Shown here one piece after another: positions 44,301-51,989 of a stretch of 64,000 bases of DNA (its first letter is position 1; the number at the start of each line of letters is the position of its first letter). The notes beneath the pieces are model-generated. The model was given only the letters and a program-made list of their open reading frames with translations, made no database searches and had not been told where the DNA came from. The stretch is from the NCBI GenBank assembly GCA_002813895.1, contig CP024913.1:1-64000 (forward strand), given 5' to 3'. The position numbers and the translations under genes were made by a program. This stretch comes from Cyanobacterium sp. HL-69. Lineage in GTDB: Bacteria; Cyanobacteriota; Cyanobacteriia; Cyanobacteriales; Cyanobacteriaceae.

Positions 44301-46255
44301 TCTTAGATAAATTAGATCCTTTGGCTCTGCTGGAACATTTTGAGCAATTAAGTAAAAATAGTTATAAAAACATCAAAGACAAACTTAATCTTTTTAAGAA
44401 GATCCAAGAAATAGTTAAAGCCGTTTGTGTTAAATTTAACTTATCTAATCCAAGTCAACGTTCTATTTCAATAGCGACACTTAAGATAATTCAACAAAAA
44501 TTAGATAGTTTAGTCGAAGAATTGCGTCCTCAAGAAATTAAAAAAAGTGGTGAGATGATTAAAAATGAAGCTACTAAAACCTCCATTAGCACAGCGAATA
44601 AATGGCTAAAGAGACTTACACAGGAAATTGATTTTTGGCTCTTAAAATTAGCAATATCTTCAAGTAAAAATAATAGTAATTTTCTTCAAAACATACAATT
44701 ACTCTTCCAAGAAGTGAACCAATCTTATCAAATACCTGAAACATTAAAATCTATAGCAAGGGACTATCAAATTAATCCTATAAAAACTATAAATAATGCT
44801 CAAAAAGTACTCGAGGAATTTAGGTATTGGGGAGATCGCACTGCTAAGCTAAAAGAATTAATTTCCCTTGTTCACCCTATATATATTTTAGAAAATGCTC
44901 ATGCACAAATTAAACAAGAATTACATCAGCATCAAATAAAAGAAAATAATATACTACAACAAAAATCTATCATTAAAGCAAATATCAATAATATTGAGAT
45001 ACAGTTAAAGGAACAACAAGAAACTCTGGCTAATGAAAGAAATTGGTGGTTACAAACATGGGAAGCTATTCCAGAGCGTTTAAAATCAGAAATTCCACAA
45101 GCCCAATTATTTGGTACTTCTTTTTTACAAGAAATACAAATTCAATTTGTTAGTTGGAGAAAAGAATTGATAAGAGAGCAAGACTATCTTAATCGTTATG
45201 AGAATCTGGTTCAAGATTGGATTAATAAATTAAGACAACCAACAGAACAAGACCGCCGTGAGCTACAACAAATATATTTAGATAATGCAAATGTTGTAGG
45301 CATTACTTGTGTTCAAGCAGCAAAAAGCAGTTTTTCTAAAGAATTTCAATATTTTGACGTAGTTATCATTGATGAAGTCAGTAAATGTACCCCTCCTGAA
45401 TTATTGATACCCGCATTAAAAGCTAGAAAATTGATTTTAGTTGGAGATCATCGCCAGTTACCTCCAATGTTAGATAACGCGACTTTAGAAGAAATAGCTG
45501 AACAACTAGGAAGTACAAAAGAGGAGATTAATTTTTTAGAAGAGTCTTTGTTTAAATTACAGTTTGAACAAGCTTCTTCTAATATTAAGAATATGTTAAA
45601 AACACAATACCGAATGCATCCTCAAATTATGGGAGCAATCAATCAATTTTATGATGGTAAACTAGATTGTGGAATTTTTAATCCTGACTTAGAAAAAGCA
45701 CATAATCTCAGTGGAGATATAATTAAAGACCAAAATCATATTATTTGGGTTCAAACACCACAGTTTTCTGAGTTTTTTGAAGAAAAAATGGGAAATTCTT
45801 TTATTAATAAAAAAGAAGTAAAAGTTATTCAGAAAATATGTGAAATGCTTGAGACAAGTTGGGTAGAAATGTTCAGTTTAAAAAAACTTAAAAAAGAAGT
45901 TGGGATAATTACTTTTTATGGTTCACAATTAAAATTAATAGATAATGAAATAGATCCTCGACAATATCCTTCTTTAGAAATTAGAACTGGTACAGTTGAC
46001 CGTTTTCAAGGAATGGAAAAAGAAATTATAATTGTTAGTCTTGTGAGAAATAATAACAAAAATAACATTGGTTTTGCGAAAAAGCCAGAGCGTATTAATG
46101 TTGCTTTCTCTCGCTCTCAGCAATTATTAATTATTGTGGGCTGTTATTCTCTATTTACTCAACAAAGAGGTAAGGTTGGTCAAATTTATTCCAATATTTC
46201 TGAAGTTATTCGCTTACATGGAGGATTAATAAATGTTTTTGACATCCTTAGATAA
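41375..46255 (+). CDS. Large SF1 helicase (COG1112/DNA2-NAM7-like) with beta-helix-like N-terminus; Mokosh-like helicase
   Basis: 1626 aa. Residues ~15-110 look like a right-handed beta-helix/pectate-lyase-like domain (GDEIYLAPGEYKGPYIIDKE, ITIRGLGENTEF, NVRLENLVINRT). Residues ~130-210 resemble an Ig/BACON-like beta sandwich. From ~590 there is an SF1 helicase: LIQGPPGTGKTTVIAE (about 605-620), a ~680-residue Gln/Glu/Lys-rich coiled-coil insertion, VVIIDEVSKCTPPELL (~1328), LILVGDHRQLPPML (~1352), QYRMHPQI (~1410), VDRFQGMEKEIIIVSLVR (~1541) and RINVAFSRSQQLLIIVG. It overlaps the PLD gene by 23 bp. A COG1112 helicase plus PLD nuclease matches the anti-phage system Mokosh type I, but no Ser/Thr kinase domain is visible. 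Confidence 0.8.
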   Translation: MAIFSENDVNPNTLKDLIETVFRDGDEIYLAPGEYKGPYIIDKEITIRGLGENTEFFAENEPVFTILAKNVRLENLVINRTVGGETGAVAIQAEQNIKPVLKDVKLNGKAENVKWENARWNIPSQFDFGEMQSNWQISKSFSLEVAEPCQITCKVSWLQIKPSHVSPGPQEIKIEVNTENTIPGTVLSTPIELRSDNEKREIFLIVKISHSPVDNLIITDKRIETHLPLNRIESQDWGYKLKGKAIDQLISIIEGRDTLSLDLDFQERRNQAENILFETFAQQYSLFYIRRLKSGQNQGEEIWDLTLATDRTDIELPIFFREHNQTLGIRAVVFKDNNNFLEILSFILLPKYRGQLDGFATPFCLRFLSTYRHRIGIPQSAVTKIQSIPIIEEKLPTDTQINTWKKYLELEENIAQNGQFCIRYINHNYGQATRNITFHVDINDATIDSSRKTYLEEEELWIRIKNARNQRIAIIEDISSQNNNTIEVGVLENFNHKDKNIKIKLENEFSEKLSEGYYQLPKVGFLYFEAVGDIVQIQRKQRALEQLQRGNCQNPFLSDFLFDASQAREPEAIIELSQEELLLKNSNPAQKKAVEIALATPDLALIQGPPGTGKTTVIAEICYQVARRGGKTLISSQANLAVDNALSRLKHNPIIRAVRKGNPHSVGVEGQPFLEDKVINRWLENTANDCEKNLKQKQLNISIFRELLNSSERFTNYRKLENNFSSEQKQLFSDKQKYDKYQSNLLQEHEKLKQLINHLQSLEQKISNLLTEQNNIDWQEQDTINLLIDIEEYLDRKEIAQLQVHISRAIDLLEEMKIFHFPVNSLLITAGYLKQNLPNYFSNMVNIFTKMKVIIDNCLVEVENAKNVDYFELYNLIKTHLENRQAVEQFNLIAPVELLNVAPTIEKILWHNILKESEVQTKKVLPHYINWDRTQTLNNEIQKNLILSEKNITPIDNKIFNLIHQEVLPSLEQQIILDKLDPLALLEHFEQLSKNSYKNIKDKLNLFKKIQEIVKAVCVKFNLSNPSQRSISIATLKIIQQKLDSLVEELRPQEIKKSGEMIKNEATKTSISTANKWLKRLTQEIDFWLLKLAISSSKNNSNFLQNIQLLFQEVNQSYQIPETLKSIARDYQINPIKTINNAQKVLEEFRYWGDRTAKLKELISLVHPIYILENAHAQIKQELHQHQIKENNILQQKSIIKANINNIEIQLKEQQETLANERNWWLQTWEAIPERLKSEIPQAQLFGTSFLQEIQIQFVSWRKELIREQDYLNRYENLVQDWINKLRQPTEQDRRELQQIYLDNANVVGITCVQAAKSSFSKEFQYFDVVIIDEVSKCTPPELLIPALKARKLILVGDHRQLPPMLDNATLEEIAEQLGSTKEEINFLEESLFKLQFEQASSNIKNMLKTQYRMHPQIMGAINQFYDGKLDCGIFNPDLEKAHNLSGDIIKDQNHIIWVQTPQFSEFFEEKMGNSFINKKEVKVIQKICEMLETSWVEMFSLKKLKKEVGIITFYGSQLKLIDNEIDPRQYPSLEIRTGTVDRFQGMEKEIIIVSLVRNNNKNNIGFAKKPERINVAFSRSQQLLIIVGCYSLFTQQRGKVGQIYSNISEVIRLHGGLINVFDILR

Positions 46256-48017
46256 ATCAACAAATTCAACCTTACAAAAAATTATTGATGAAATTGAAGA
46301 AAAAAGTCCAGGTTTGTCAGTAGTTGCCGCAAGTCCATGCTGCTATAGCTTTACTCAAACTTTAGCTACAGTTAAAATCAGTGAATCTCGTCGATTAACT
46401 GTGCTAGAAGAAATTATATTACGAGCAGGATTAGAACTAAATCCAACACCAACAGAAGCCGAATTAGGAAAAGTTTTGGGCTTAGATAATCTATTCATTA
46501 ACAGCGTGACCGCTAAATTGAAAAATTTAGAGATGTTGGAAAATACAGAAGATCTAACCATAAAATTAACAACGATAGGAAAACAATTTTATCAAAAAGG
46601 TTACATACCACAAAAAGCAAAAACTGAAGAAATTTATAGTATTTTTAATCCTTTAACCGGAAATATTACTTTTAGTATCTCCCCTTACGAAAAAAAGAAA
46701 ACAGAAGACATAAACAACTTATTTGAATTTATTATTGCTGAGCCTAAAACTATAGATTTATCTGCATTATCTTTAATTGATATTCAAGATTTGACAAGAG
46801 AATCTGGATTAACATTACATATTCCTGAAAATGATAAATTTATTAGTTCTTTTACGTTTGACACAGATTCAGAAATAATAAATGATGTTATTTATGTTTT
46901 GTTTATTTATGATATTATTGAGAATAATTATAGTTTTATAGTCAAAAATAACACAAAATTATTAACTAATTTTTCTAACTTATTAACAAGTTTATACTTG
47001 GATGATAAAATAGACATCGAAAAACTATTTAAACTTTCATCTAAAGAATTAGACAGTAAAAAACGTAATATCATAGAACAAAAAAATCAAGAAGTTGAAG
47101 AAAGGTTAAATCAAATTAGAAATCAAGTAGTTGCATTTGCTAAAAATAGTCGTGAAAATCCTAGTGTTAAAGAAAAAGTATCTTTAAAAAATCCTTATAA
47201 TATTGTCTTGCTAAGAGATAGATTTATCCGTCAAGTTTTTCTTGATACCTTAAAATCAGCTCAAAATTATGTCATAATTTATTCGCCATGGATTAGCGAA
47301 AAAGTTATAGATAATGAGTTTATTCAAATTCTAAAAAATCTTGTTAAAAAAGATGTTTCTATCCTAATTGGACATGGAATTTCTCGCTATGAAAATCAAG
47401 AAAATAGAGAAATATCACCCAATTTAATAGCCGAATTACAAAGTATTAAAACACCAGAAGGGTTGCCAGGAATTCAATTAGTTTGGTTAGGTAATTCTCA
47501 TGCAAAAGAAGTAATTGTTGATGGAAAAATTCACTTATGTGGCTCTCATAATTGGTTATCCTATCGAGGTGATAAATTCCCCAGAGGTGAAACAGTTTAT
47601 AAAGTTACTATTCCAGATCAAGTTAAACAAGCGTATAATTACTATGCAGAGAAATTCACTAATCATACAAACGAAAAATGGAAATATGCTATAGAAAAAA
47701 AAGACTTGGCTTTAGCGGTAGATATTCTTTGCATTTGGGATACATTACATATTGAAGAAAATATAATTATTGAGAAAATAGCACAAGCTAATTATGTAGC
47801 ATTAATTCCATATTGGCTTAAATTAATCCGTAAGAAGCTAAGATTAAAAAGTATTAGACTAGAATCATTATGTCTAAATAACACTTTTTTATTAATAAGT
47901 AGTTTTGGAGAGGTTAATAAAAATCATAATTTAGTGAAAGAAGAATATTCTCTTTTATTAAATAGTATTCCGAGTCATAAAAGAAAAGAATTGATTATTA
48001 AACTAGCTGAAAATTAG
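46233..48017 (+). CDS. PLD-family nuclease, partner of the SF1 helicase
   Basis: 594 aa. Residues 1-290 are helical with winged-helix-like stretches (LEEIILRAGLELNPTPTEAE) and a coiled coil near 270-305. The phospholipase D-type nuclease domain follows (~315-480): YVIIYSPWISEKVID, then LGNSHAKEVIVDGKIHLCGS (HxK-x4-D, His near 422) and HNWLSYRGD. There is one HKD motif, so it would act as a dimer like Nuc or BfiI. The start lies inside the helicase gene (23-bp overlap), so the pair is translationally coupled. In Mokosh the PLD protein is the effector nuclease working with the helicase. Confidence 0.8.
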   Translation: MFLTSLDKSTNSTLQKIIDEIEEKSPGLSVVAASPCCYSFTQTLATVKISESRRLTVLEEIILRAGLELNPTPTEAELGKVLGLDNLFINSVTAKLKNLEMLENTEDLTIKLTTIGKQFYQKGYIPQKAKTEEIYSIFNPLTGNITFSISPYEKKKTEDINNLFEFIIAEPKTIDLSALSLIDIQDLTRESGLTLHIPENDKFISSFTFDTDSEIINDVIYVLFIYDIIENNYSFIVKNNTKLLTNFSNLLTSLYLDDKIDIEKLFKLSSKELDSKKRNIIEQKNQEVEERLNQIRNQVVAFAKNSRENPSVKEKVSLKNPYNIVLLRDRFIRQVFLDTLKSAQNYVIIYSPWISEKVIDNEFIQILKNLVKKDVSILIGHGISRYENQENREISPNLIAELQSIKTPEGLPGIQLVWLGNSHAKEVIVDGKIHLCGSHNWLSYRGDKFPRGETVYKVTIPDQVKQAYNYYAEKFTNHTNEKWKYAIEKKDLALAVDILCIWDTLHIEENIIIEKIAQANYVALIPYWLKLIRKKLRLKSIRLESLCLNNTFLLISSFGEVNKNHNLVKEEYSLLLNSIPSHKRKELIIKLAEN

Positions 48018-48103
48018 AATTAATTTTAAAATTATGAGTCGTTTAACTTTAAGCTGTTAAATTCATAATAGTCATATTGTTAATTCTTTATCAGAAAAAG
48101 GAA

Positions 48104-48295
48104 ATGCAACAACAAAAAACTCTGCTAAATCAATTAATAAAGGATTTAGGCACTCTTGAAGATGAAGAAATTAAAGCTATTTTAAATTAAAGAGAAAAAG
48201 TAGATATTGACGAAGAACTACCCTTAGAAATTAGGAATAAATTGCAAAACTCAATTAAATACAGATTACAGTTATTCCCTCAAATATCAACATAA
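48104..48295 (+). pseudogene. Small degenerate gene after the PLD nuclease
   Basis: QQQKTLLNQLIKDLGTLEDE continues to IKAILN, then TAA at 48188-48190. The same frame stays open afterwards (REKVDIDEELPLEIRNKLQN) to 48295. It may be an antitoxin-like gene with one nonsense change, or a 28-aa peptide. It runs into the 3' end of the oppositely oriented integrase. Confidence 0.35.
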
Positions 48296-49134
48296 CTACC
48301 GCTACCCTCATTCTTCCGTAAACAAAGATACTTCTGGGTAGTAGTAATGGAAGAATGCCCCAAACTCTGTTGCAACAACGATAAATCACAACCCCCCTTA
48401 ATGGCTTCCGTGGCATGGGAATGACGTAACCAATGACAAGATAAATCATCCCCTAACCCTGCCTTTTTACCCACCCTTTTGAGCATATTATGAGCCGTAT
48501 TACGTCGCATGGGGGTATTGCGCTCCCCTACCGTAAATAAATAATCAATGCCCTCCTTCCTCAACTCCTGTAACTCTTGCCAGATGCTAGAACGAACCAA
48601 CACCGTCCTTTGCTTATTACCCTTGCCTACCACCGTTAAATTTACCCTACCATCATCAATACTAAAATTAGCCCAAGTTAAATTAATCGCCTCACTAACC
48701 CTTAACCCCACCCCAAACATCACCCTGATTAATAATCTATCTCGTATGCTATTAGTGTTATCCATTAACAACTTCACATCATCACCACTCAATAACTTTT
48801 GGGAGATAGTATCATTCACCTTGGGATTATCTACCAAAACAGAAGGATTGAGAGGGAGATAACCCGTCTTTAAACAGTAAGAAAACAGACTCTTAATAAC
48901 CATCAACTTTGCCTTGATAGTTGATATTTTCTGCCCCCTTAACTTCAGAGACTTAAGATAATCTTGAATATCCTCCACCGAAATCTGTGCTAAATCCTTA
49001 TCCGTAAACTCCAGAAAATGTTGGATGATATAGCTATATTGGCGTTGGGTATGAATAGACTGCTTATTAGTCAACCAACTGAGGATAATTTCAGAATCCT
49101 TCTGCGCACGGGTTAGCTTAGAGGAGCGCACCAT
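48280..49134 (-). CDS. Tyrosine recombinase/integrase (Xer-like)
   Basis: 284 aa, full length. N-terminal SAM-like core-binding domain (NKQSIHTQRQYSYIIQHFLE, IQDYLKSLKLRGQKISTIKA) and catalytic domain with FGVGLRVSEAINLTW (Arg), VVGKGNKQRTV (Lys), HWLRHSHA (HxLR), LGHSS and TQKYLCL (Tyr). It could be the integrase of the neighbouring defence genes or a plasmid multimer-resolution recombinase. No attachment site was recognised. Confidence 0.9.
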   Translation of the reverse strand: MVRSSKLTRAQKDSEIILSWLTNKQSIHTQRQYSYIIQHFLEFTDKDLAQISVEDIQDYLKSLKLRGQKISTIKAKLMVIKSLFSYCLKTGYLPLNPSVLVDNPKVNDTISQKLLSGDDVKLLMDNTNSIRDRLLIRVMFGVGLRVSEAINLTWANFSIDDGRVNLTVVGKGNKQRTVLVRSSIWQELQELRKEGIDYLFTVGERNTPMRRNTAHNMLKRVGKKAGLGDDLSCHWLRHSHATEAIKGGCDLSLLQQSLGHSSITTTQKYLCLRKNEGSGSYVDI

Positions 49135-49295
49135 AATGCCCCCAAAATTATTAGATTATTGAGATTATTATAGTTGATAAAGTCAACTTCCTTTGGTACT
49201 TCCATTACTTGTCAATCTTATTGGGCAAGTGATTTCTTCTTAGAATCTCTTATTTCAGTTGAGCAAATTACGGTTATTCAATCATGGCAATGCCA

Positions 49296-49637
49296 TCAAG
49301 CTAATCCCAGATGTAAATTAATAGCCAGATTAACCAATGTCATCACGGAATCAGAGAGACTACCTACCACATCACCCCGTAACCTTTCCTTAGAAATAGT
49401 CCTGATTTGCTGTGCTTGAATCTTTGAGTCTTGAGGTAAACCAGAATCCGCCTTACTAATAAACACCTCAAAAGGATAAACCTTACTCACCTTAGAAGTT
49501 ATGGGTAACACCGTTATGGTAGAAGCCACCCGATTATTAATATCATTGCTGACTATCAACACTGGGCGAGTTTTAGCCACTTCTGAACCCATAGTGGGAC
49601 TAAGATTAGCATAAAATATATCACCACGTTTCATCAC
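49296..49637 (-). CDS. mazF: MazF/PemK-family toxin
   Basis: 113-aa endoribonuclease: MKRGDIFYANLSPTMGSEVA, TRPVLIVSNDINNRVASTIT, VLPITSK and QIRTISKERLRGDVVGSL, all standard MazF segments (start could be either Met of MMKRGD). It overlaps its antitoxin gene by 17 bp. Confidence 0.92.
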   Translation of the reverse strand: MMKRGDIFYANLSPTMGSEVAKTRPVLIVSNDINNRVASTITVLPITSKVSKVYPFEVFISKADSGLPQDSKIQAQQIRTISKERLRGDVVGSLSDSVMTLVNLAINLHLGLA

Positions 49638-49845
49638 CTAAACCGTCTCCTGCTAATATATCCCAATCAGAATCAATTTCCTTGTCAGCTTCCCTATAGG
49701 CACTTTCCAAGTCTTTTTCAAGCAGTAATCTTAAAGCCTCTTCAACTACTTGTGAAGAAGACTTACACCTCCTGCTGTTTTTATAACTGTAGATGAATAC
49801 TACCAAATCCTCAGAAATGGACACGGACATTTTTCTTACTGTCAT
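49621..49845 (-). CDS. mazE: MazE/CopG-like antitoxin
   Basis: 74-aa ribbon-helix-helix antitoxin: VRKMSVSISEDLVVFIYSYK, SSSQVVEEALRLLLEKD, acidic tail SDWDILAGDGLGDETW that would wrap the toxin. First gene of the mazEF operon. Confidence 0.82.
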   Translation of the reverse strand: MTVRKMSVSISEDLVVFIYSYKNSRRCKSSSQVVEEALRLLLEKDLESAYREADKEIDSDWDILAGDGLGDETW

Positions 49846-50041
49846 AGCCTACTTAAAAGTAAATAAACTTATTACTACTTAATCTTACTACTTTTGTCAG
49901 AGGAGTAAAAATATTCTATTATTCTTTGCTCTCTTAATATGATTAATGAACAATACTGTAGATATTGTTCATATTATTCTAAAAACATTAATATGCGATA
50001 ATCATTGATACTGGTTTTTTATTACTTTTGGAAAACAAAAA

Positions 50042-50533
50042 CTAACCAATCCCATTTAATTTTTTTTCCCAAAATAATGCTTTACCCATTTGGGGATTCA
50101 ACTCATAACCTCCAAAGCCAAAAGCTTTATAAGCTGACTGAGCAACTTGATTTCCTTCCAATACTTCTAAAGTAAGTTTGCAACAACCCAAATCGAAAGC
50201 AATCTGTTCGACTTTTTGCAATAATAACTGGGATATACCTTTACGGCGATAAGAAGAGAGTACAATCAAATCATGAATATTGAGCAATGGCTTACAGGCA
50301 AAGGTGGAAAATCCCTCCATTGCAATTACTAACCCTGCTGGTTCATCATCTACAAAAGCGAGAATAACATGAATTGATTCTCTCTTAAGAAGTTCGGCTG
50401 ATAGATTCGCTTTAACATAGTCTGATAAACCTTGACCTCCTCCCATGGAATCTAAAGCATAGGCATCCATTAATTTAATAGTGGCATCAGCATGAACAGG
50501 TAAAGTTAAATCTGCTTTGAGAATTTCAATCAT
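50042..50533 (-). CDS. GNAT-family N-acetyltransferase
   Basis: 163 aa. Acetyl-CoA-binding segment LNIHDLIVLSSYRRKGISQL (R/Q-x-x-G-x-G/S type, here RRKGIS) after VDDEPAGLVIAMEG, then KLTLEVLEGNQVAQSAYKAF, typical GNAT order. Substrate unknown. It stands alone between mazEF and the RelE-like pair. Confidence 0.88.
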   Translation of the reverse strand: MIEILKADLTLPVHADATIKLMDAYALDSMGGGQGLSDYVKANLSAELLKRESIHVILAFVDDEPAGLVIAMEGFSTFACKPLLNIHDLIVLSSYRRKGISQLLLQKVEQIAFDLGCCKLTLEVLEGNQVAQSAYKAFGFGGYELNPQMGKALFWEKKLNGIG

Positions 50534-50668
50534 TTCCTAAATTTTAATCTACCAATCTGGGATATTATTTATTATTCGAGTATTTTAGATGAAAATATAG
50601 AATTAGTACCATCAAAAAACCTTAGTACAAATTGAATATGGAAGTATTTAGTAATTGAGACTTCTAGT

Positions 50669-50968
50669 TTATTTATAGGTTGAGTCGTGGTCTAAATGCA
50701 AACTAAGTACCCTCAAATAATTACCATCTCTTAAAGCTGTAGCTCTAAACTTTTTATTAATACGGAAACTATATATATTTTCTCCGTTATTCCCCTTCTT
50801 TGAGTAGATTAACTCCCACTTTAAGCCTTGATAACGGTAAAGTAGTTCCCAATCCATTTTACTTATTTTCTTTAAGGTATTTAATACACTGTAAGCATCC
50901 TCCTTACTCAGAGAAAATAAATCTTTTTGCAAAACAGGACTATTTAAATCAAGCAAAATATTAGCCAT
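50669..50968 (-). CDS. RelE/ParE-like probable toxin
   Basis: 99 aa: GLKWELIYSKKGNNGENIYS, FRINKKFRATALRDGNYLRV and LSLHLDHDSTYK. The RINKKFRATALR strand and HxDHDS ending resemble RelE-superfamily small proteins paired with AbrB-like antitoxins. It lies 22 bp after such an antitoxin gene. No experimental family anchor by eye, so moderate confidence. Confidence 0.65.
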   Translation of the reverse strand: MANILLDLNSPVLQKDLFSLSKEDAYSVLNTLKKISKMDWELLYRYQGLKWELIYSKKGNNGENIYSFRINKKFRATALRDGNYLRVLSLHLDHDSTYK

Positions 50969-50990
50969 TCAACTTACTTAAAAACTTCCC

Positions 50991-51272
50991 TTAAGCATTA
51001 TCATTATTGGGATTAAACTTAGATGATAAAGTGTTTTCTAAATCCGTTAAATCAGTGTGTGTAGGTTGATTATTACTAGCCCAATCCAAAGCCTCATCAA
51101 GTTTTGTAACGTTATCCTTTTCTAATAGCCATTGTTCATTATGGGGGATAAATTTACCGATTTTAATAGTCCAAACACCATATTCAGAGTTATCGATTAA
51201 AACGTTTTGACCTGCAAACTCTTTTCCTAAAGAAATTTGTCCGTTACTACCGATTGTTTTTATTTGTGCCAT
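50991..51272 (-). CDS. AbrB/SpoVT-like antitoxin
   Basis: 93 aa from the Met at 51272 (AQIKTIGSNGQISLGKEFAG, then QNVLIDNSEYGVWTIKIGKF). A frame open to 51395 would add 41 residues that are partly translated transposon-end sequence (51393 onwards), so the internal Met is preferred. Partner of the RelE-like 50669 gene. Confidence 0.75.
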   Translation of the reverse strand: MAQIKTIGSNGQISLGKEFAGQNVLIDNSEYGVWTIKIGKFIPHNEQWLLEKDNVTKLDEALDWASNNQPTHTDLTDLENTLSSKFNPNNDNA

Positions 51273-51392
51273 AGGAATATCAAAGATTTGTGCCTTATTA
51301 TTAAATATAACAGTTTTTATAGGGTTTGAGAAGCAAGGGGAGAAAAACAATGGCAAGGTTGAGATCATTGCTATATATATCTTTTCACTTCT

Positions 51393-51425
51393 CACTGCCC
51401 CTCATGACATGAACCCTATGTTTCC
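51393..51425. repeat. Transposon/IS end remnant
   Basis: ACTGCCCCTCATGACATGAA followed by CCCTATGTTTCCC, matching 7992-8027 and 62057-62090. No associated transposase. Confidence 0.55.
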
Positions 51426-51505
51426 CCCGAATAGTAACGAATAATTTATAAAAAAAGTTTGTTCCGTAGATATACAGAATAATTGACGAGTTTACCTATA
51501 TAATT

Positions 51506-51679
51506 ATGGAAACTCTAGGTACAGTTGTTTACAACATTATTACTGCTGAAAATAAAAACGATAAAAGTTTTCGTAAGTTGATAAAAAAGACGTGTTTTAC
51601 TTTACTTTATCAACCATTAATAAACAAAATAAAAAGAATACCTAATTTCATTGTAAAAAACTACCGTTCGACTCCATAA
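51506..51679 (+). other. Mini-frame containing a displaced fragment of the actin-like gene
   Basis: A 57-aa open frame (METLGTVVYNIITAENKND...) whose DNA carries ACAGTTGTTTACAA and CATTATTACTGCTGAAAATA. Both are exact matches to 56255-56301 in the actin-like gene, with 11 bp missing between them and the same reading frame. Either a remnant of a second copy or a small gene derived from it. Confidence 0.4.
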
Positions 51680-51706
51680 AATTGGTCTAAAAAATCTATA
51701 CAATCT

Positions 51707-51865
51707 ATGAACATTGACAGCAAACTAGAAAATACTCGACAAATTTTAAGTGAATTAGGGAATGCGGTTTCAAATTTGGTTAACTCCTCCCCTGATGTGT
51801 TTGAAGATGAAACCATTAAAAAGAATTTAGACGATTTCCGTAAAGCCCACCAGAAAGTAAACTAA
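51707..51865 (+). CDS. Small hypothetical protein (52 aa)
   Basis: NIDSKLENTRQILSELGNAV, SNLVNSSPDVFEDETIKKNL and DDFRKAHQKVN: one amphipathic helical protein, intact, 124 bp before the SNF2 helicase gene on the same strand. May be the first gene of that cluster. No function recognised. Confidence 0.5.
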   Translation: MNIDSKLENTRQILSELGNAVSNLVNSSPDVFEDETIKKNLDDFRKAHQKVN

Positions 51866-51989
51866 CTTATAAAGAAGAAGCAATTTTCATATTGATATTT
51901 TTTATGAATTTTGAATAACATCTGTAAACTTAGACTAAAAAATAAAAAACCTGAAGTTTTTAACATGAATTAATTAAAGATAAATTGTC

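Noticed and set aside
41375-46255. Ser/Thr kinase domain in the SF1 helicase (canonical Mokosh type I)
   Set aside because: No VAxK, HRD or DFG motifs were found in the 590 residues before the helicase domain.
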